Shown: positions 45,042-53,795 of the stretch, piece by piece | How the letters are laid out: each line of letters begins with the position of its first letter | How positions within the stretch are numbered: position 1 is the first letter of the stretch | DNA from: Paraburkholderia sp. BL9I2N2 | Lineage (GTDB): Bacteria > Pseudomonadota > Gammaproteobacteria > Burkholderiales > Burkholderiaceae | Assembly: GCF_004339745.1 (NCBI RefSeq) | Contig: NZ_SMGP01000005.1 | Coordinates: forward strand, 1 to 64,000 | DNA length: 64,000 nt | Direction: 5' to 3' | Notes under the pieces: generated by a model | Told to the model about the DNA's origin: nothing | Databases searched by the model: none | The model's input: only the letters and a program-made list of their open reading frames with translations | Made by a program: the position numbers and the translations under genes

Positions 45042-46247
45042 ATGAATCTGGATCAGGAACGGCAATCCATTCGGAACGAGCTTGAAGCTCTGCGAGCCAA
45101 CGGGGCACGGCGACAAGAACTTTCGCTGCATGCATGCAAGCGACTGTTTTTTGATCTGGGAATCCGGCCCTCCATGGCCACCGTTCGTGATCTGACCCAG
45201 ACCGGCAGCGCGAGCGACATTCCTAAGGACATCGACCACTTCTGGGAGCGCATCCGAAGTGTGTCGCGCGTGAAAGTTGGCGCCGGCGCTATTCCGAAAG
45301 CACTCGAAGACCGTGCCGGCGAATTGCTGGGCGTACTTTTCGAAGAAGCCGTCGCTCATGCACGCACAACGCTCGACGACGAGCGCGAGGAAATTCGCGC
45401 GCAGATCACCGCCGCCGACCAGCGCGCTCGAGAAGCGGAAATTCGTCAGCAAGCATCGGAAGACGCGATCAAGCGCAGCGAATTGCGAGCGGAGGCCGCC
45501 TGGGAACGTGTTCGCGCGCTCGAAACCGAGTTGTCGAGCACAACCACACACGGCAATGCTCACCAGGAGGGTTTACAGGCAACGGTGCGCCGACTCGATC
45601 ACGAAAATGAAGCGCTTCGTCAACGGCTCGACACCGAACTCGCGACCAATGCAACGCTCCGGGACCGGATCGACGCATTGCACGTCGAATTGCGCCAAAG
45701 CACTGAACACTATGCGCAGCAGATCAAGGACGCCGTCGCCGAAGCCGAGCGGCGCGTCAAGCCGATGCTGGTCGAGCTCGACTCCTTGCGCAGCATGGCG
45801 GGCACTTATCAGTCCGGGGTGCGCGAAGCGAGCCGCAAAGAATTTGAGTTTATTCAGCAAATCGCCGCGGCCAAGGCGCGCGGCGACCGGCTCGACGCTC
45901 AGTTGCGCGAGCAATCCGACGAAGTAGACTCGCTCACGAAAGAGGTCGCCGTCCTGCGCGGTCAGCAAGGTATCGATCCGGCGATCGCGAGTCTGCTCTG
46001 CTCGCTGGTCGAAGCTGGCCGGTTGACGGGTGACGAATTAAGGGTGATCGGCACGGCGGCGGATGGTCATGTCGCCCTGCCGCTGCGGTGCCCAAAATGT
46101 GAGGAAGGTGAGCCGGAACTGTCGCAAGTGGATCACCGCTTCGAACTGCAATGTCCGGAGTGCGATCACTCGTCGGGTCTCGGCAAATCAAGGCTGGAGG
46201 CGGTTAGCCGGTTTCTGTCGAGCGACCCGATTGCGGCGTCGGCGTGA
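45042..46247 (+). CDS. KfrA-like coiled-coil DNA-binding protein with C-terminal zinc ribbon
   Basis: The product has 401 residues; the ATG at 45042 has GAGG upstream and was preferred to the open frame from 44979. The N-terminus (residues about 1-95) resembles the KfrA DNA-binding domain, with a helix-turn-helix-like ACKRLFFDLGIRPSMATVRDLTQTG. Residues about 105-330 form a long Glu/Arg/Ala-rich coiled coil. The C-terminus carries a zinc-ribbon pair, CPKC and CPEC, about 30 residues apart. KfrA proteins are plasmid stability and nucleoid-organising factors. The zinc ribbon is not usual for the family as I know it. It lies directly beside the origin. Confidence 0.75.
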   Translation: MNLDQERQSIRNELEALRANGARRQELSLHACKRLFFDLGIRPSMATVRDLTQTGSASDIPKDIDHFWERIRSVSRVKVGAGAIPKALEDRAGELLGVLFEEAVAHARTTLDDEREEIRAQITAADQRAREAEIRQQASEDAIKRSELRAEAAWERVRALETELSSTTTHGNAHQEGLQATVRRLDHENEALRQRLDTELATNATLRDRIDALHVELRQSTEHYAQQIKDAVAEAERRVKPMLVELDSLRSMAGTYQSGVREASRKEFEFIQQIAAAKARGDRLDAQLREQSDEVDSLTKEVAVLRGQQGIDPAIASLLCSLVEAGRLTGDELRVIGTAADGHVALPLRCPKCEEGEPELSQVDHRFELQCPECDHSSGLGKSRLEAVSRFLSSDPIAASA

Positions 46248-46280
46248 CGTTTGACGCGGTGCAATAACGGACAAATTGGC

Positions 46281-46324
46281 AAAGGTGAGGAAATTCGGGA
46301 CTCGAAAGGTGAGGAGTTTCAGGA
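46281..46324 (+). repeat. Two bridging iteron copies in inverted orientation
   Basis: AAAGGTGAGGAAATTCGGGA (46281-46300) and AAAGGTGAGGAGTTTCAGGA (46305-46324) both have CTC after them. They match the minus-strand form of the main iterons but read on the plus strand. The second overlaps the 3' end of the recombinase-like gene. Confidence 0.85.
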
Positions 46325-47401
46325 CTCGGCGTCTCCCCTTTTCCTTGTCAAACGCCCATCACGCCTAGGTGCTGGCAGCGGCGGAACGGCCGGATCCGGC
46401 ACCTCTGCGGCAGGAGAATCTTGCTGATCCATCCAGTTTTGCCACGCGCGATGCAGACGGTTCGCCGACACCGCCTGCACGAACCCGAGCCACTGCCCGA
46501 CCAGTTCCGCCTCGACCCCGCTTTCGAACAGATCGGCCGCAAACGTGTTGCGCAATGTTTGCGGACTGGCTCGCGACGCTCGCGACTCGGCGATCCCGGC
46601 ACCGTCGATCAAGGCGTCGACCGCGCGCAGCATGGTGGCTTTATGCATCGGACGTCCGGAAGGCGATGCGGGAAAAACCAGATTACCCGCCAATTCCGAC
46701 AGACGCCGTTCGGCGAGCCACGCGTCGAGAATCGCGGCGGCGAAAGGTGCGAGCCGGGTGCGCCGCGTCAGCATCGGATTGGCCGACTCGATTGTTACCC
46801 AAGGCGATCCCACATTCACGCAACTAACCGTAAGCGAAGCAGCCTCGCCCGTTTTCAATCCGCCGCCTAAAAACACGGCAATCAAAGCGCGGTCGCGCCG
46901 CTCCCGCCAACGTTGCGCCGCAGACAAATCCGGCAACGGCGAAAACAGATGCGCGATCAATGCGGTTCGTTCGGCGTGGTTGAGAAAGCCGGTCGGCTCG
47001 TTATCGCGTGCGTTTCGCCACGCTGCTTCGCCATCCTGAGCAATGAAGCGCGCCGGATTGGTCGAAGCGGATTCGATCTCGCGCACATGATCGAGCACTC
47101 GCTCGATCAGCCGCAAATACCGTACACGTTGAGTCTTTTTGACGTCGAGTCCGGTGACGAATTCGGCAATCGTGTGAGCTTCGACCGTGACCAGACTCTT
47201 TTGACGCGCGCTCAGCCAATCGAGAAAAAGCCCCCACTGCGCCTGGTAGACTTCAGCGGAAGAACGGCGGAAATGTTGTTTGGCTAGCCATGCGTCGAAC
47301 GCGATTTGCGGGTCGCGGCGCCAGTCTTCACGTTGCTGATCGAAGAGATCCGTGGACGGCGCTGGACGCGGGACCGGGTCGGTCAGGTGAGGAGGTGACA
47401 T
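46319..47401 (-). CDS. Tyrosine-recombinase-like protein, probably catalytically degenerate
   Basis: The product has 360 residues. A SAM-like core-binding domain occupies about 30-130 (FDAWLAKQHFRRSSAEVYQAQWGLFLDWLS). The catalytic fold follows (RDRALIAVFLGGGLKTGEAASLTV, SPQTLRNTFAADLFESGVEAELVGQWLGFVQ). Where active enzymes have GLRxxEL, HxLRHTFA, LGH and a nucleophilic Tyr, this one has GLKTGEA, QTLRNTFA, LGF and no evident Tyr in SANRLHRAWQNW. It may therefore bind DNA without cutting it. Homologous genes next to Burkholderia secondary origins are known to me, but their role is not. Confidence 0.8.
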   Translation of the reverse strand: MSPPHLTDPVPRPAPSTDLFDQQREDWRRDPQIAFDAWLAKQHFRRSSAEVYQAQWGLFLDWLSARQKSLVTVEAHTIAEFVTGLDVKKTQRVRYLRLIERVLDHVREIESASTNPARFIAQDGEAAWRNARDNEPTGFLNHAERTALIAHLFSPLPDLSAAQRWRERRDRALIAVFLGGGLKTGEAASLTVSCVNVGSPWVTIESANPMLTRRTRLAPFAAAILDAWLAERRLSELAGNLVFPASPSGRPMHKATMLRAVDALIDGAGIAESRASRASPQTLRNTFAADLFESGVEAELVGQWLGFVQAVSANRLHRAWQNWMDQQDSPAAEVPDPAVPPLPAPRRDGRLTRKRGDAES

Positions 47402-47463
47402 GGGTTATTCTTCCGTTAGTTGCACCCATTGTAGGTGGCAACGGATGGAAATGCAGCCCGGAT

Positions 47464-47862
47464 TCAGTCGCCCCAAGCGCGCGCGTGTTTCAAAGGCGCG
47501 TTCTCGGACGACGGCTGCGCAGCCCGCCGTGCCGCTTCTTCATAAGCACTGACCGCGAACGCGAACACCGCCGGCAGTGCCGTGGACGTGCCGAAGTCCA
47601 CCGCCTCGTCCGTTTCCGGATACGGCAAATCGGACGGTCGTTGAAAAAGACCCAGCATCACCGCGTCGTGCCGGCTGGCGAAGCCGAGGTCAGCCAGCGC
47701 TTCGGCTTCGATGGCATGCAGCAAACGCCAGGTGAGCGGCACCTGTTGCACGATGTAGCGCGCAGCAATATTGCGGACGATGTGTTCGAGATCACGCGCT
47801 GCGGTTTGATAGCGCAGCGCGGCCAGAGCGTGGTCGGTCGAGTCGGTTGTCAGCTTGTTCAT
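47464..47862 (-). CDS. Hypothetical protein (132 aa)
   Basis: The ATG at 47860-47862 starts MNKLTTDSTDHALAALRYQTAARDL; 11 upstream codons are less likely. The product is mostly helical and soluble, with LEHIVRNIAARYIVQQVPLTWRLLHAIEAEAL and a variable C-terminal tail. No family is recognised. It lies in tandem between the cupin regulator and the recombinase-like gene, both on the same strand. Confidence 0.55.
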   Translation of the reverse strand: MNKLTTDSTDHALAALRYQTAARDLEHIVRNIAARYIVQQVPLTWRLLHAIEAEALADLGFASRHDAVMLGLFQRPSDLPYPETDEAVDFGTSTALPAVFAFAVSAYEEAARRAAQPSSENAPLKHARAWGD

Positions 47863-47967
47863 GATCGGCTCCAGTCGATACCCTGTACTGTACAAATATA
47901 CAGTGTCGGATGCAACCTCGGGCGAAGTCCCGATTCCGCCAACAACTAGCCACGGTGCGCCGGAACA

Positions 47968-48606
47968 TCAGCCGTGAATCACCACCAGCAGCGCCTTCGC
48001 CTCGCCCTTGCCGGCGTTGCGGATCGCGTGCGGCTCGTCGGCGACATAACGCGCGGTGTCCGCCGCCTTGAGCCGTTTCGTCGCGCCGGCCGCCTCGATT
48101 TCGATCGATCCTTGCAGCACGGTCAGATGCTCGCGCGTGCCGGGTTCGTGCGCGTTCGACACCAGCGCCCCACTTGGCTGCAGCGTCAATTCGTACCACT
48201 CGAACTTGCCGGCCAGCTCGATTGGCCCCCACACTCGCAATTGATACTTGGCGTCGTGCCCGCTCAAAGTGGGAATCTCGTGCGGCCCGGAGACAGCGAT
48301 CGCTTCCGGCGTCTTTTGTGGCGCGAAGAGCGAATCGAGGCTGACGCCGAGCGCATTGGTCAGCCGCCAGGCGACCGCGATGGTCGGATTGGCCTTGTCG
48401 CGCTCAATCTCCGAGAGCATCGATTTCGACACGCCGGCCGCACGCGACAGATCGTCGAGCGTCATGCGCCGTTCGGCGCGCAAACGCTGAATCTGTTCGC
48501 CGACGCGCGGCGGCGCCGCGACTGCCGGGACCGAAGTTGCGCCTGGGATGGGCGCCGCGTTGGCCGCGGCGCGGCGGATACCCGAACTTGCCATTTCCTG
48601 ACCCAT
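47968..48606 (-). CDS. XRE-family regulator with C-terminal cupin domain
   Basis: The product has 212 residues. An N-terminal helix-turn-helix at about 38-90 (RLRAERRMTLDDLSRAAGVSKSMLSEIERDKANPT) is joined to a cupin at about 120-212 (HEPGTREHLTVLQGSIEIEAAGATKRLKAADTARYVADEPHAIRN). It is divergent from kbl-tdh across 149 bases that contain a nested dyad, so control of threonine catabolism is likely. The ligand is not known. Confidence 0.88.
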   Translation of the reverse strand: MGQEMASSGIRRAAANAAPIPGATSVPAVAAPPRVGEQIQRLRAERRMTLDDLSRAAGVSKSMLSEIERDKANPTIAVAWRLTNALGVSLDSLFAPQKTPEAIAVSGPHEIPTLSGHDAKYQLRVWGPIELAGKFEWYELTLQPSGALVSNAHEPGTREHLTVLQGSIEIEAAGATKRLKAADTARYVADEPHAIRNAGKGEAKALLVVIHG

Positions 48607-48628
48607 CGTTTAGAGTTGTTCGACATAC

Positions 48629-48660
48629 CGGATTTTAGTTCGGAAAAACGAAAAAATCCG
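48629..48660. promoter_or_regulatory. Nested dyad, candidate operator of the cupin regulator
   Basis: CGGATTTT (48629-48636) is complementary to AAAATCCG (48653-48660). Inside it TTCG (48639-48642) is complementary to CGAA (48649-48652). It lies in the divergent promoter region. Confidence 0.5.
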
Positions 48661-48755
48661 ATAAAACTGACAGCCGACTATAACAGGCCGCCTCGTGGTC
48701 GCACATGCCGAACACGCTGACACGGGCGCTATCACCCTTTTCAGGAGTCTGGTTC

Positions 48756-49955
48756 ATGCGTGACCTTTACCTCGCCCATTTGCGCGGCACCCTCGAGCAG
48801 ATTCGCGCTGACGGCTTTTACAAGAACGAGCGCGTGATCGCCAGCCCGCAATCGGCCGACATTCGTCTGGCTAACGGGACGGACGTGCTGAACTTCTGCG
48901 CCAACAACTACCTCGGCCTCGCCGGCGACGCACGCCTGATCGAGGCCGCCAAGCAAGGTCTCGACAACGACGGCTTCGGCATGGCGTCCGTGCGCTTCAT
49001 CTGCGGCACGCAAACCGTGCACAAGGATCTGGAACACGCGCTCGCCGCGTTTCTGCAAACCGACGATTGCATCCTCTATTCCAGCTGCTTCGATGCGAAC
49101 GGCGGCCTGTTCGAAACGCTGCTCGACGAAAACGACGCGATCATCAGCGACGAACTGAACCACGCGAGCATCATCGACGGCGTGCGGCTGTCGAAGGCGA
49201 AGCGCTTTCGCTACAAGAACAACGACCTCGCCGATCTCGAAGCGAAGCTGATCGAAGCGGAGGCCGCCGGCGCGCGCTTCAAACTGATCGCGACCGACGG
49301 CGTGTTCTCCATGGACGGCATCATCGCCGACCTCGCCGGCATCTGCGATCTGGCCGACCGTTACGGCGCGCTCGTGATGGTCGACGACTCGCACGCCGTG
49401 GGTTTTGTCGGCGAACACGGGCGCGGCACGCCGGAACATTGTGGCGTGCTGTCGCGCATCGACATCATCACCGGCACGCTGGGTAAGGCGCTGGGCGGCG
49501 CATCGGGCGGTTACGTGGCCGCGCGCAAGGAGATCGTGGAGTTGCTGCGTCAGCGCTCGCGTCCCTATCTGTTCTCGAACACGCTGACGCCGAGCATCGC
49601 CGCCGCTTCGCTGAAAGTACTCGAACTGCTGGCGAGCGAAGAAGGCGCGCAATTGCGCGCGCGTGTGCGCGAAAACGGCGCGCACTTCCGCAGCAAGATG
49701 AGTGCGCTCGGTTTCACGCTCGTGCCCGGCGAACATCCGATCATTCCTGTCATGCTCGGCGACGCGCAGCTCGCTTCGAAAATGGCCGATGCACTCCTGA
49801 AGGAAGGCGTGTACGTGATCGGCTTCTCGTTCCCGGTCGTGCCGAAAGGCCGCGCACGCATTCGCACGCAGATGAGCGCCGCGCACACGCCCGAACAGAT
49901 CGACCGCGCGGTGGATGCATTCGCGCGCGTCGGCCGTGAACTCGGTGTCATCTAA
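48756..49955 (+). CDS. kbl: 2-amino-3-ketobutyrate CoA ligase (glycine C-acetyltransferase)
   Basis: The product has 399 residues; the ATG at 48756 has CAGGAG upstream. The PLP-binding Lys244 lies in TGTLGKALGGASGG, and the α-oxoamine synthase fold is clear (FCANNYLGLAGDARL, VMVDDSHAVGFVGEHGRGTPEH). With CoA it splits 2-amino-3-ketobutyrate, made by Tdh, into glycine and acetyl-CoA. It forms an operon with tdh, whose start lies 13 bases after its stop. Confidence 0.96.
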   Translation: MRDLYLAHLRGTLEQIRADGFYKNERVIASPQSADIRLANGTDVLNFCANNYLGLAGDARLIEAAKQGLDNDGFGMASVRFICGTQTVHKDLEHALAAFLQTDDCILYSSCFDANGGLFETLLDENDAIISDELNHASIIDGVRLSKAKRFRYKNNDLADLEAKLIEAEAAGARFKLIATDGVFSMDGIIADLAGICDLADRYGALVMVDDSHAVGFVGEHGRGTPEHCGVLSRIDIITGTLGKALGGASGGYVAARKEIVELLRQRSRPYLFSNTLTPSIAAASLKVLELLASEEGAQLRARVRENGAHFRSKMSALGFTLVPGEHPIIPVMLGDAQLASKMADALLKEGVYVIGFSFPVVPKGRARIRTQMSAAHTPEQIDRAVDAFARVGRELGVI

Positions 49956-49968
49956 TACGGAGGCGCAC

Positions 49969-51000
49969 ATGAAAGCATTGGCAAAACTCGAACGCGCTCC
50001 CGGCCTCACGCTCACGGACGTCAAGAAACCCGAAGTCGGCCACAACGACGTGATGATCCGCATCACGCGCACCGCGATTTGCGGCACCGATATTCACATC
50101 TGGAAGTGGGACGACTGGGCGCAAAAAACGATTCCCGTGCCGATGCATGTCGGCCACGAATACGTGGGCGAAATCGTCGAAATGGGCCAGGAAGTGCGCG
50201 GCTTTGCGATCGGCGATCGCGTGTCGGGCGAAGGACATATCACCTGTGGCTTCTGCCGCAATTGTCGCGCGGGCCGCCGGCATTTGTGCCGCAATACGGT
50301 GGGCGTCGGCGTGAATCGTGAAGGCGCGTTTGCCGAGTATCTGGTGATTCCGGCATTCAACGCATTCAAGATTCCGCCCGAGATTTCCGACGACCTCGCC
50401 GCGATTTTCGACCCGTTCGGCAACGCCACGCACACTGCGCTGTCGTTCAATCTGGTCGGCGAAGACGTGTTGATTACCGGCGCTGGACCCATCGGCATCA
50501 TGGCGGTGGCGATCGCGAAACACGTGGGCGCGCGCAATGTCGTGATCACCGACGTCAACGACTATCGCCTCGAACTCGCGCGCAAGATGGGCGCGACGCG
50601 TGCGGTCAACGTCTCGCGCGAATCGTTGCGCGACGTGATGGCGGACCTGCACATGACCGAAGGTTTCGACGTCGGGCTGGAAATGTCCGGTGTGCCGAGC
50701 GCCTTCACCGGCATGCTCGAAGCGATGAACCACGGCGGCAAGATCGCGCTGCTCGGCATTCCGCCCGCGCAGACCGCGATCGACTGGACTCAGGTCATCT
50801 TCAAAGGCCTTGAAATCAAGGGCATTTACGGACGCGAGATGTTCGAGACCTGGTACAAGATGGTCGCGATGCTGCAAAGCGGCCTGGATCTCTCGCCGAT
50901 CCTCACGCACCATTTCAAGGTCGACGACTATCAGGAAGCGTTCGCCACGATGCTCTCTGGCGAAAGCGGCAAGGTGATTCTCGACTGGACGGCCGCGTGA
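49969..51000 (+). CDS. tdh: L-threonine 3-dehydrogenase
   Basis: The product has 343 residues. The catalytic zinc ligands are Cys38 in AICGTD and His-Glu in GHEYVG. The structural zinc lobe is CGFCRNCRAGRRHLC, and the NAD-binding motif is GAGPIGIMAVAIA. It oxidises L-threonine to 2-amino-3-ketobutyrate in the cytosol. The ATG at 49969 has GGAGG upstream. Confidence 0.96.
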   Translation: MKALAKLERAPGLTLTDVKKPEVGHNDVMIRITRTAICGTDIHIWKWDDWAQKTIPVPMHVGHEYVGEIVEMGQEVRGFAIGDRVSGEGHITCGFCRNCRAGRRHLCRNTVGVGVNREGAFAEYLVIPAFNAFKIPPEISDDLAAIFDPFGNATHTALSFNLVGEDVLITGAGPIGIMAVAIAKHVGARNVVITDVNDYRLELARKMGATRAVNVSRESLRDVMADLHMTEGFDVGLEMSGVPSAFTGMLEAMNHGGKIALLGIPPAQTAIDWTQVIFKGLEIKGIYGREMFETWYKMVAMLQSGLDLSPILTHHFKVDDYQEAFATMLSGESGKVILDWTAA

Positions 51001-51081
51001 GTTAACACGCGCCGACGCACGGCCACGCTTGCAGTCTCAGCGTGCAGCAAAAAAACGCTTGGACCAACGCCCGCACCGCGC

Positions 51082-51732
51082 TCACCCGCCTGCGGGCGTT
51101 TTAACGAACTCGGCCTGAATGCGCACATGAATATCGTCGCCGACGGCCGGATACCACGTCGCCAGGCCGAACTTCGCGCGACTGAAATGCCCCTCGGCCG
51201 AAAAGCCGAGCGTGTCTTTCTTCGTGAGCGGATCGGGGGCAAAACCATTGAAGGTGACGTCGAGCGTGACCGGTTGTGTGACGCCATGAATCGTCAGATC
51301 GCCGGTCAACGTGCCGCGCGATTCGCCCGTGCGCTCAAAACGCGTGCTGACGAAGCGAATCTCCGGATAGCGCTCCACGTCGAGCATGTTGGCGCTCTTC
51401 ACCATTTTGTCGAGCAAAGGCACATTCGTATCGATGCTCGCGGCGTCGATCGTCACCGACGTCGTGCTCTTGTCCAGACCGCCTTCGTTCCAGTCGAGTT
51501 CGCCCTTCTTGCGATCGAAGCGCGCCGTGAAGCGTGAATACTTGAAATGATCGATGTCGAAGGTAATGCTGCAATGATCCGGATCGATTTCGTAGCGGCC
51601 GGGCGGCACGCGTGTTTCGTTCTGGCTGACCGTGTGCGTGAGCACTTGCACGGGCGTGCAGGCCACCGCCGTCAGTAGTGTTGCGCTGAGCAGGGCGCGC
51701 ATGAAGGTGGCGCGGAGAGTCAGTGTACTCAT
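51082..51732 (-). CDS. YceI-family periplasmic lipid-binding (lipo)protein
   Basis: The product has 216 residues from MSTLTLRATFMRALLSATLLTAVACTPV, a signal peptide with a lipobox-like TAVAC, so it is probably a lipoprotein. The YceI lipocalin-like fold is seen in YEIDPDHCSITFDIDHFKYSRFTARF, ANMLDVERYPEIRFVSTRF and GDLTIHGVTQPVTLDVTFNG. YceI proteins bind isoprenoid lipids; the physiological ligand here is unknown. It is divergent from the TetR gene, which may control it. Confidence 0.88.
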   Translation of the reverse strand: MSTLTLRATFMRALLSATLLTAVACTPVQVLTHTVSQNETRVPPGRYEIDPDHCSITFDIDHFKYSRFTARFDRKKGELDWNEGGLDKSTTSVTIDAASIDTNVPLLDKMVKSANMLDVERYPEIRFVSTRFERTGESRGTLTGDLTIHGVTQPVTLDVTFNGFAPDPLTKKDTLGFSAEGHFSRAKFGLATWYPAVGDDIHVRIQAEFVKTPAGG

Positions 51733-51840
51733 GAAGTTCGTTCCCGTTGACCGATCGTGCTCAAGATAACAGTTCGCGCACCCAACCTGCAAAAACGCAA
51801 AAGACTTGACGAGGGAGAATGATCGTTCTACCCTTCGTCC

Positions 51841-52506
51841 ATGGCTACCGAAACTCACACTGAACCAGTCGCACCCGGCAGCGCGCGCGAGCGGCTGCTG
51901 GACGCGGCTGAAGCGTTGATCTACGCCGGCGGCATTCACGCAACCGGCGTGGACGCGATCGTCAAGCAGTCCGGCACGGCGCGCAAAAGCTTTTACACGC
52001 ATTTCGAATCGAAAGATGCGCTCGTGGCGGCCGCGCTCGACCGGCGCGACGAACGCTGGATGAACTGGTTTATCGCGGGCACGCAACGGCATGGCAAGAC
52101 GGCGCGCAAACGCCTGCTCGGCATGTTCGAGGTGCTGCGCGAATGGTTTGCATCGGAGGATTTTCACGGTTGCGCATTTCTGAACGCATCCGGTGAGATT
52201 GCCTCCGCGGACGACCCGATCCGGATCGTCGCGCGCCATCACAAGGAACGCCTGCTGGCGTTCGTGCAAACCGAATGTGATGCATTCGCGGCGGAGTCGG
52301 ACATCGACGCCCGTCGCACGGCGCGCTTGTCGCGTCAATGGCTGATCTTGCTCGACGGCGCCATTGCCGTGGCGCTGGTGAGCGGCGAGCCCGATGCCGC
52401 CCTCGACGCGCAAGCTGCAGCCCAAGTCCTGCTCGACGCGGAGTGCGCGGGCGAGCCAGGCATCCCGCCAAGCAAACGACCGCCATCCCGGCGAACCGCA
52501 ACCTGA
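51841..52506 (+). CDS. TetR-family transcriptional regulator
   Basis: The product has 221 residues. The TetR helix-turn-helix is at about 15-62 (RERLLDAAEALIYAGGIHATGVDAIVKQSGTARKSFYTHFESKDALV), with a ligand domain after it (DFHGCAFLNASGEIASADDPIR). The gene is divergent from yceI and 13 bases upstream of the DUF1348 gene, so both neighbours are candidate targets. Confidence 0.88.
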   Translation: MATETHTEPVAPGSARERLLDAAEALIYAGGIHATGVDAIVKQSGTARKSFYTHFESKDALVAAALDRRDERWMNWFIAGTQRHGKTARKRLLGMFEVLREWFASEDFHGCAFLNASGEIASADDPIRIVARHHKERLLAFVQTECDAFAAESDIDARRTARLSRQWLILLDGAIAVALVSGEPDAALDAQAAAQVLLDAECAGEPGIPPSKRPPSRRTAT

Positions 52507-52519
52507 CTGAGGAATTACC

Positions 52520-52999
52520 ATGGCCGACTCGATTGAAACCCGCCCGCCGCTGCCGCCCTTCACACGCGAAACCGCAATCCAGAAAGTGCGCGCCGCGGAA
52601 GACGGCTGGAATACCCGCGACCCCGAGCGCGTGTCGCTCGCCTACACGGTGGATAGCGTGTGGCGCAACCGCGCCGAGTTCACGCATGGTCGCGCGGAGA
52701 TCGTCGGCCTGTTGCGCCGCAAATGGGCGAGAGAACTCGACTACCGTTTGATCAAGGAACTGTGGGCATTTACGGATAACCGCATCGCCGTGCGCTTTGC
52801 CTATGAATGGCACGACGATTCGAACAACTGGTTCCGCTCGTACGGCAACGAGAACTGGGAATTCGACGAGCACGGACTGATGGCGCACCGTCACGCCAGC
52901 ATCAACGATATGCCGATTCGCGAAGCGGACCGTCTTTACCACTGGCCGCTCGGCCGCCGCCCCGACGACCATCCCAGTCTGTCCGATCTCGGTCTCTGA
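52520..52999 (+). CDS. DUF1348 / SnoaL-like protein
   Basis: The product has 159 residues. The NTF2-like fold and DUF1348 signature are seen in LPPFTRETAIQKVRAAEDGWNTRDPERVSLAYT, VDSVWRNRAEFTHGR, FAYEWHDDSNNWFRSYGNENWEFDEHGLM and RHASINDMPI. It is likely a small cytosolic enzyme or binding protein with unknown substrate. It is co-transcribed with the tetR gene. Confidence 0.85.
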   Translation: MADSIETRPPLPPFTRETAIQKVRAAEDGWNTRDPERVSLAYTVDSVWRNRAEFTHGRAEIVGLLRRKWARELDYRLIKELWAFTDNRIAVRFAYEWHDDSNNWFRSYGNENWEFDEHGLMAHRHASINDMPIREADRLYHWPLGRRPDDHPSLSDLGL

Positions 53000-53212
53000 C
53001 CTGGCGCAGGTGAACGCGTGCTGCGCGTTCACCGCTCTGCCATCGGTTCTCCGTTACTGTTATGTCTGCGCGGCCGGGCACGTGTTGTGCCCGCGCGCCC
53101 GAGCGTGTCCTCAACATCGCCTGTGCGGCTTGAGGTACAGTGCGCGACGGACGGCATGCAAGCATACCCGGAACATAGATGACGCCGGCGCTCGACCGGT
53201 GGCGGAGAGGAC

Positions 53213-53731
53213 ATGCATTTTCGGCAGATCAACAAGAATATCCGACGTACCGCAGTGGCGCTCGTTGCCAGCCTCGCCGCTGCGTCGGCCGCCCATGCGG
53301 GCAATTGGTGCGAGGGCGGCGTATGGGTCGACGCCATGCTGGGTTCGTATCACATCAACCCTGATCCAAACACGCATTTCGAGCAGTTCAATCCGGGTCT
53401 CGGCGTCGAATGCTGGCTCAATAACCAATGGGCGTTGACTGCCGGTGGCTTTCGCAACTCGCTGCGCCGGCCTTCCTACTATGGCGGCGGGGTGTGGGCG
53501 CCGGAGTTCGCGCACTGGGGCATCGTGCGGATCGCGGCGATCGGCGGGATCATCTCGGGCTATAACTACGGCAACTGGGGCTTGGGCCACGACCATACGA
53601 TCGGGCCGGTGGTCGCGCCGATCGTCATGGTCGAATACAAGCGTGTGGGCGCGAACTTCATCGTGATTCCGCCGATCCCTTCCGATAATCTTCCGTTCAC
53701 CATTGGGTTTCAATTGAAGGTGAAGTTCTAA
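53213..53731 (+). CDS. Outer-membrane β-barrel-like exported protein
   Basis: The product has 172 residues with a signal peptide (RRTAVALVASLAAASAAHA). The mature part begins GNWCEGG and alternates Gly-rich amphipathic strands (GSYHINPDPNTHFEQFNPGLGVECWLNNQWALTAGGF, RIAAIGGIISGYNY). It ends in an aromatic FQLKVKF, as outer-membrane barrels do. It resembles small barrels near the PagP fold, but I see no proof of acyltransferase activity. Two Cys could form a disulfide. It is a single gene. Confidence 0.6.
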   Translation: MHFRQINKNIRRTAVALVASLAAASAAHAGNWCEGGVWVDAMLGSYHINPDPNTHFEQFNPGLGVECWLNNQWALTAGGFRNSLRRPSYYGGGVWAPEFAHWGIVRIAAIGGIISGYNYGNWGLGHDHTIGPVVAPIVMVEYKRVGANFIVIPPIPSDNLPFTIGFQLKVKF

Positions 53732-53795
53732 GCAAACTATCGATATCCAGATAGCTTGCAATCATCCGAAGGCACCGGGCAACCAGCAGCCCGAA

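Noticed and set aside
46319..47401. Evidence for an integrated mobile element next to the recombinase-like gene
   Set aside because: No attachment repeats, tRNA gene, transposase or phage genes are seen, and the enzyme looks inactive.
47386..47402. CAGGTGAGGAGGTGACA resembling an iteron or ribosome binding site
   Set aside because: It lies inside the first codons of the minus-strand recombinase-like gene and lacks the TTCxGGA end of true iterons.
53213..53731. Firm naming of the barrel protein as PagP
   Set aside because: The strand pattern fits, but I cannot see the catalytic residues that would justify the name.
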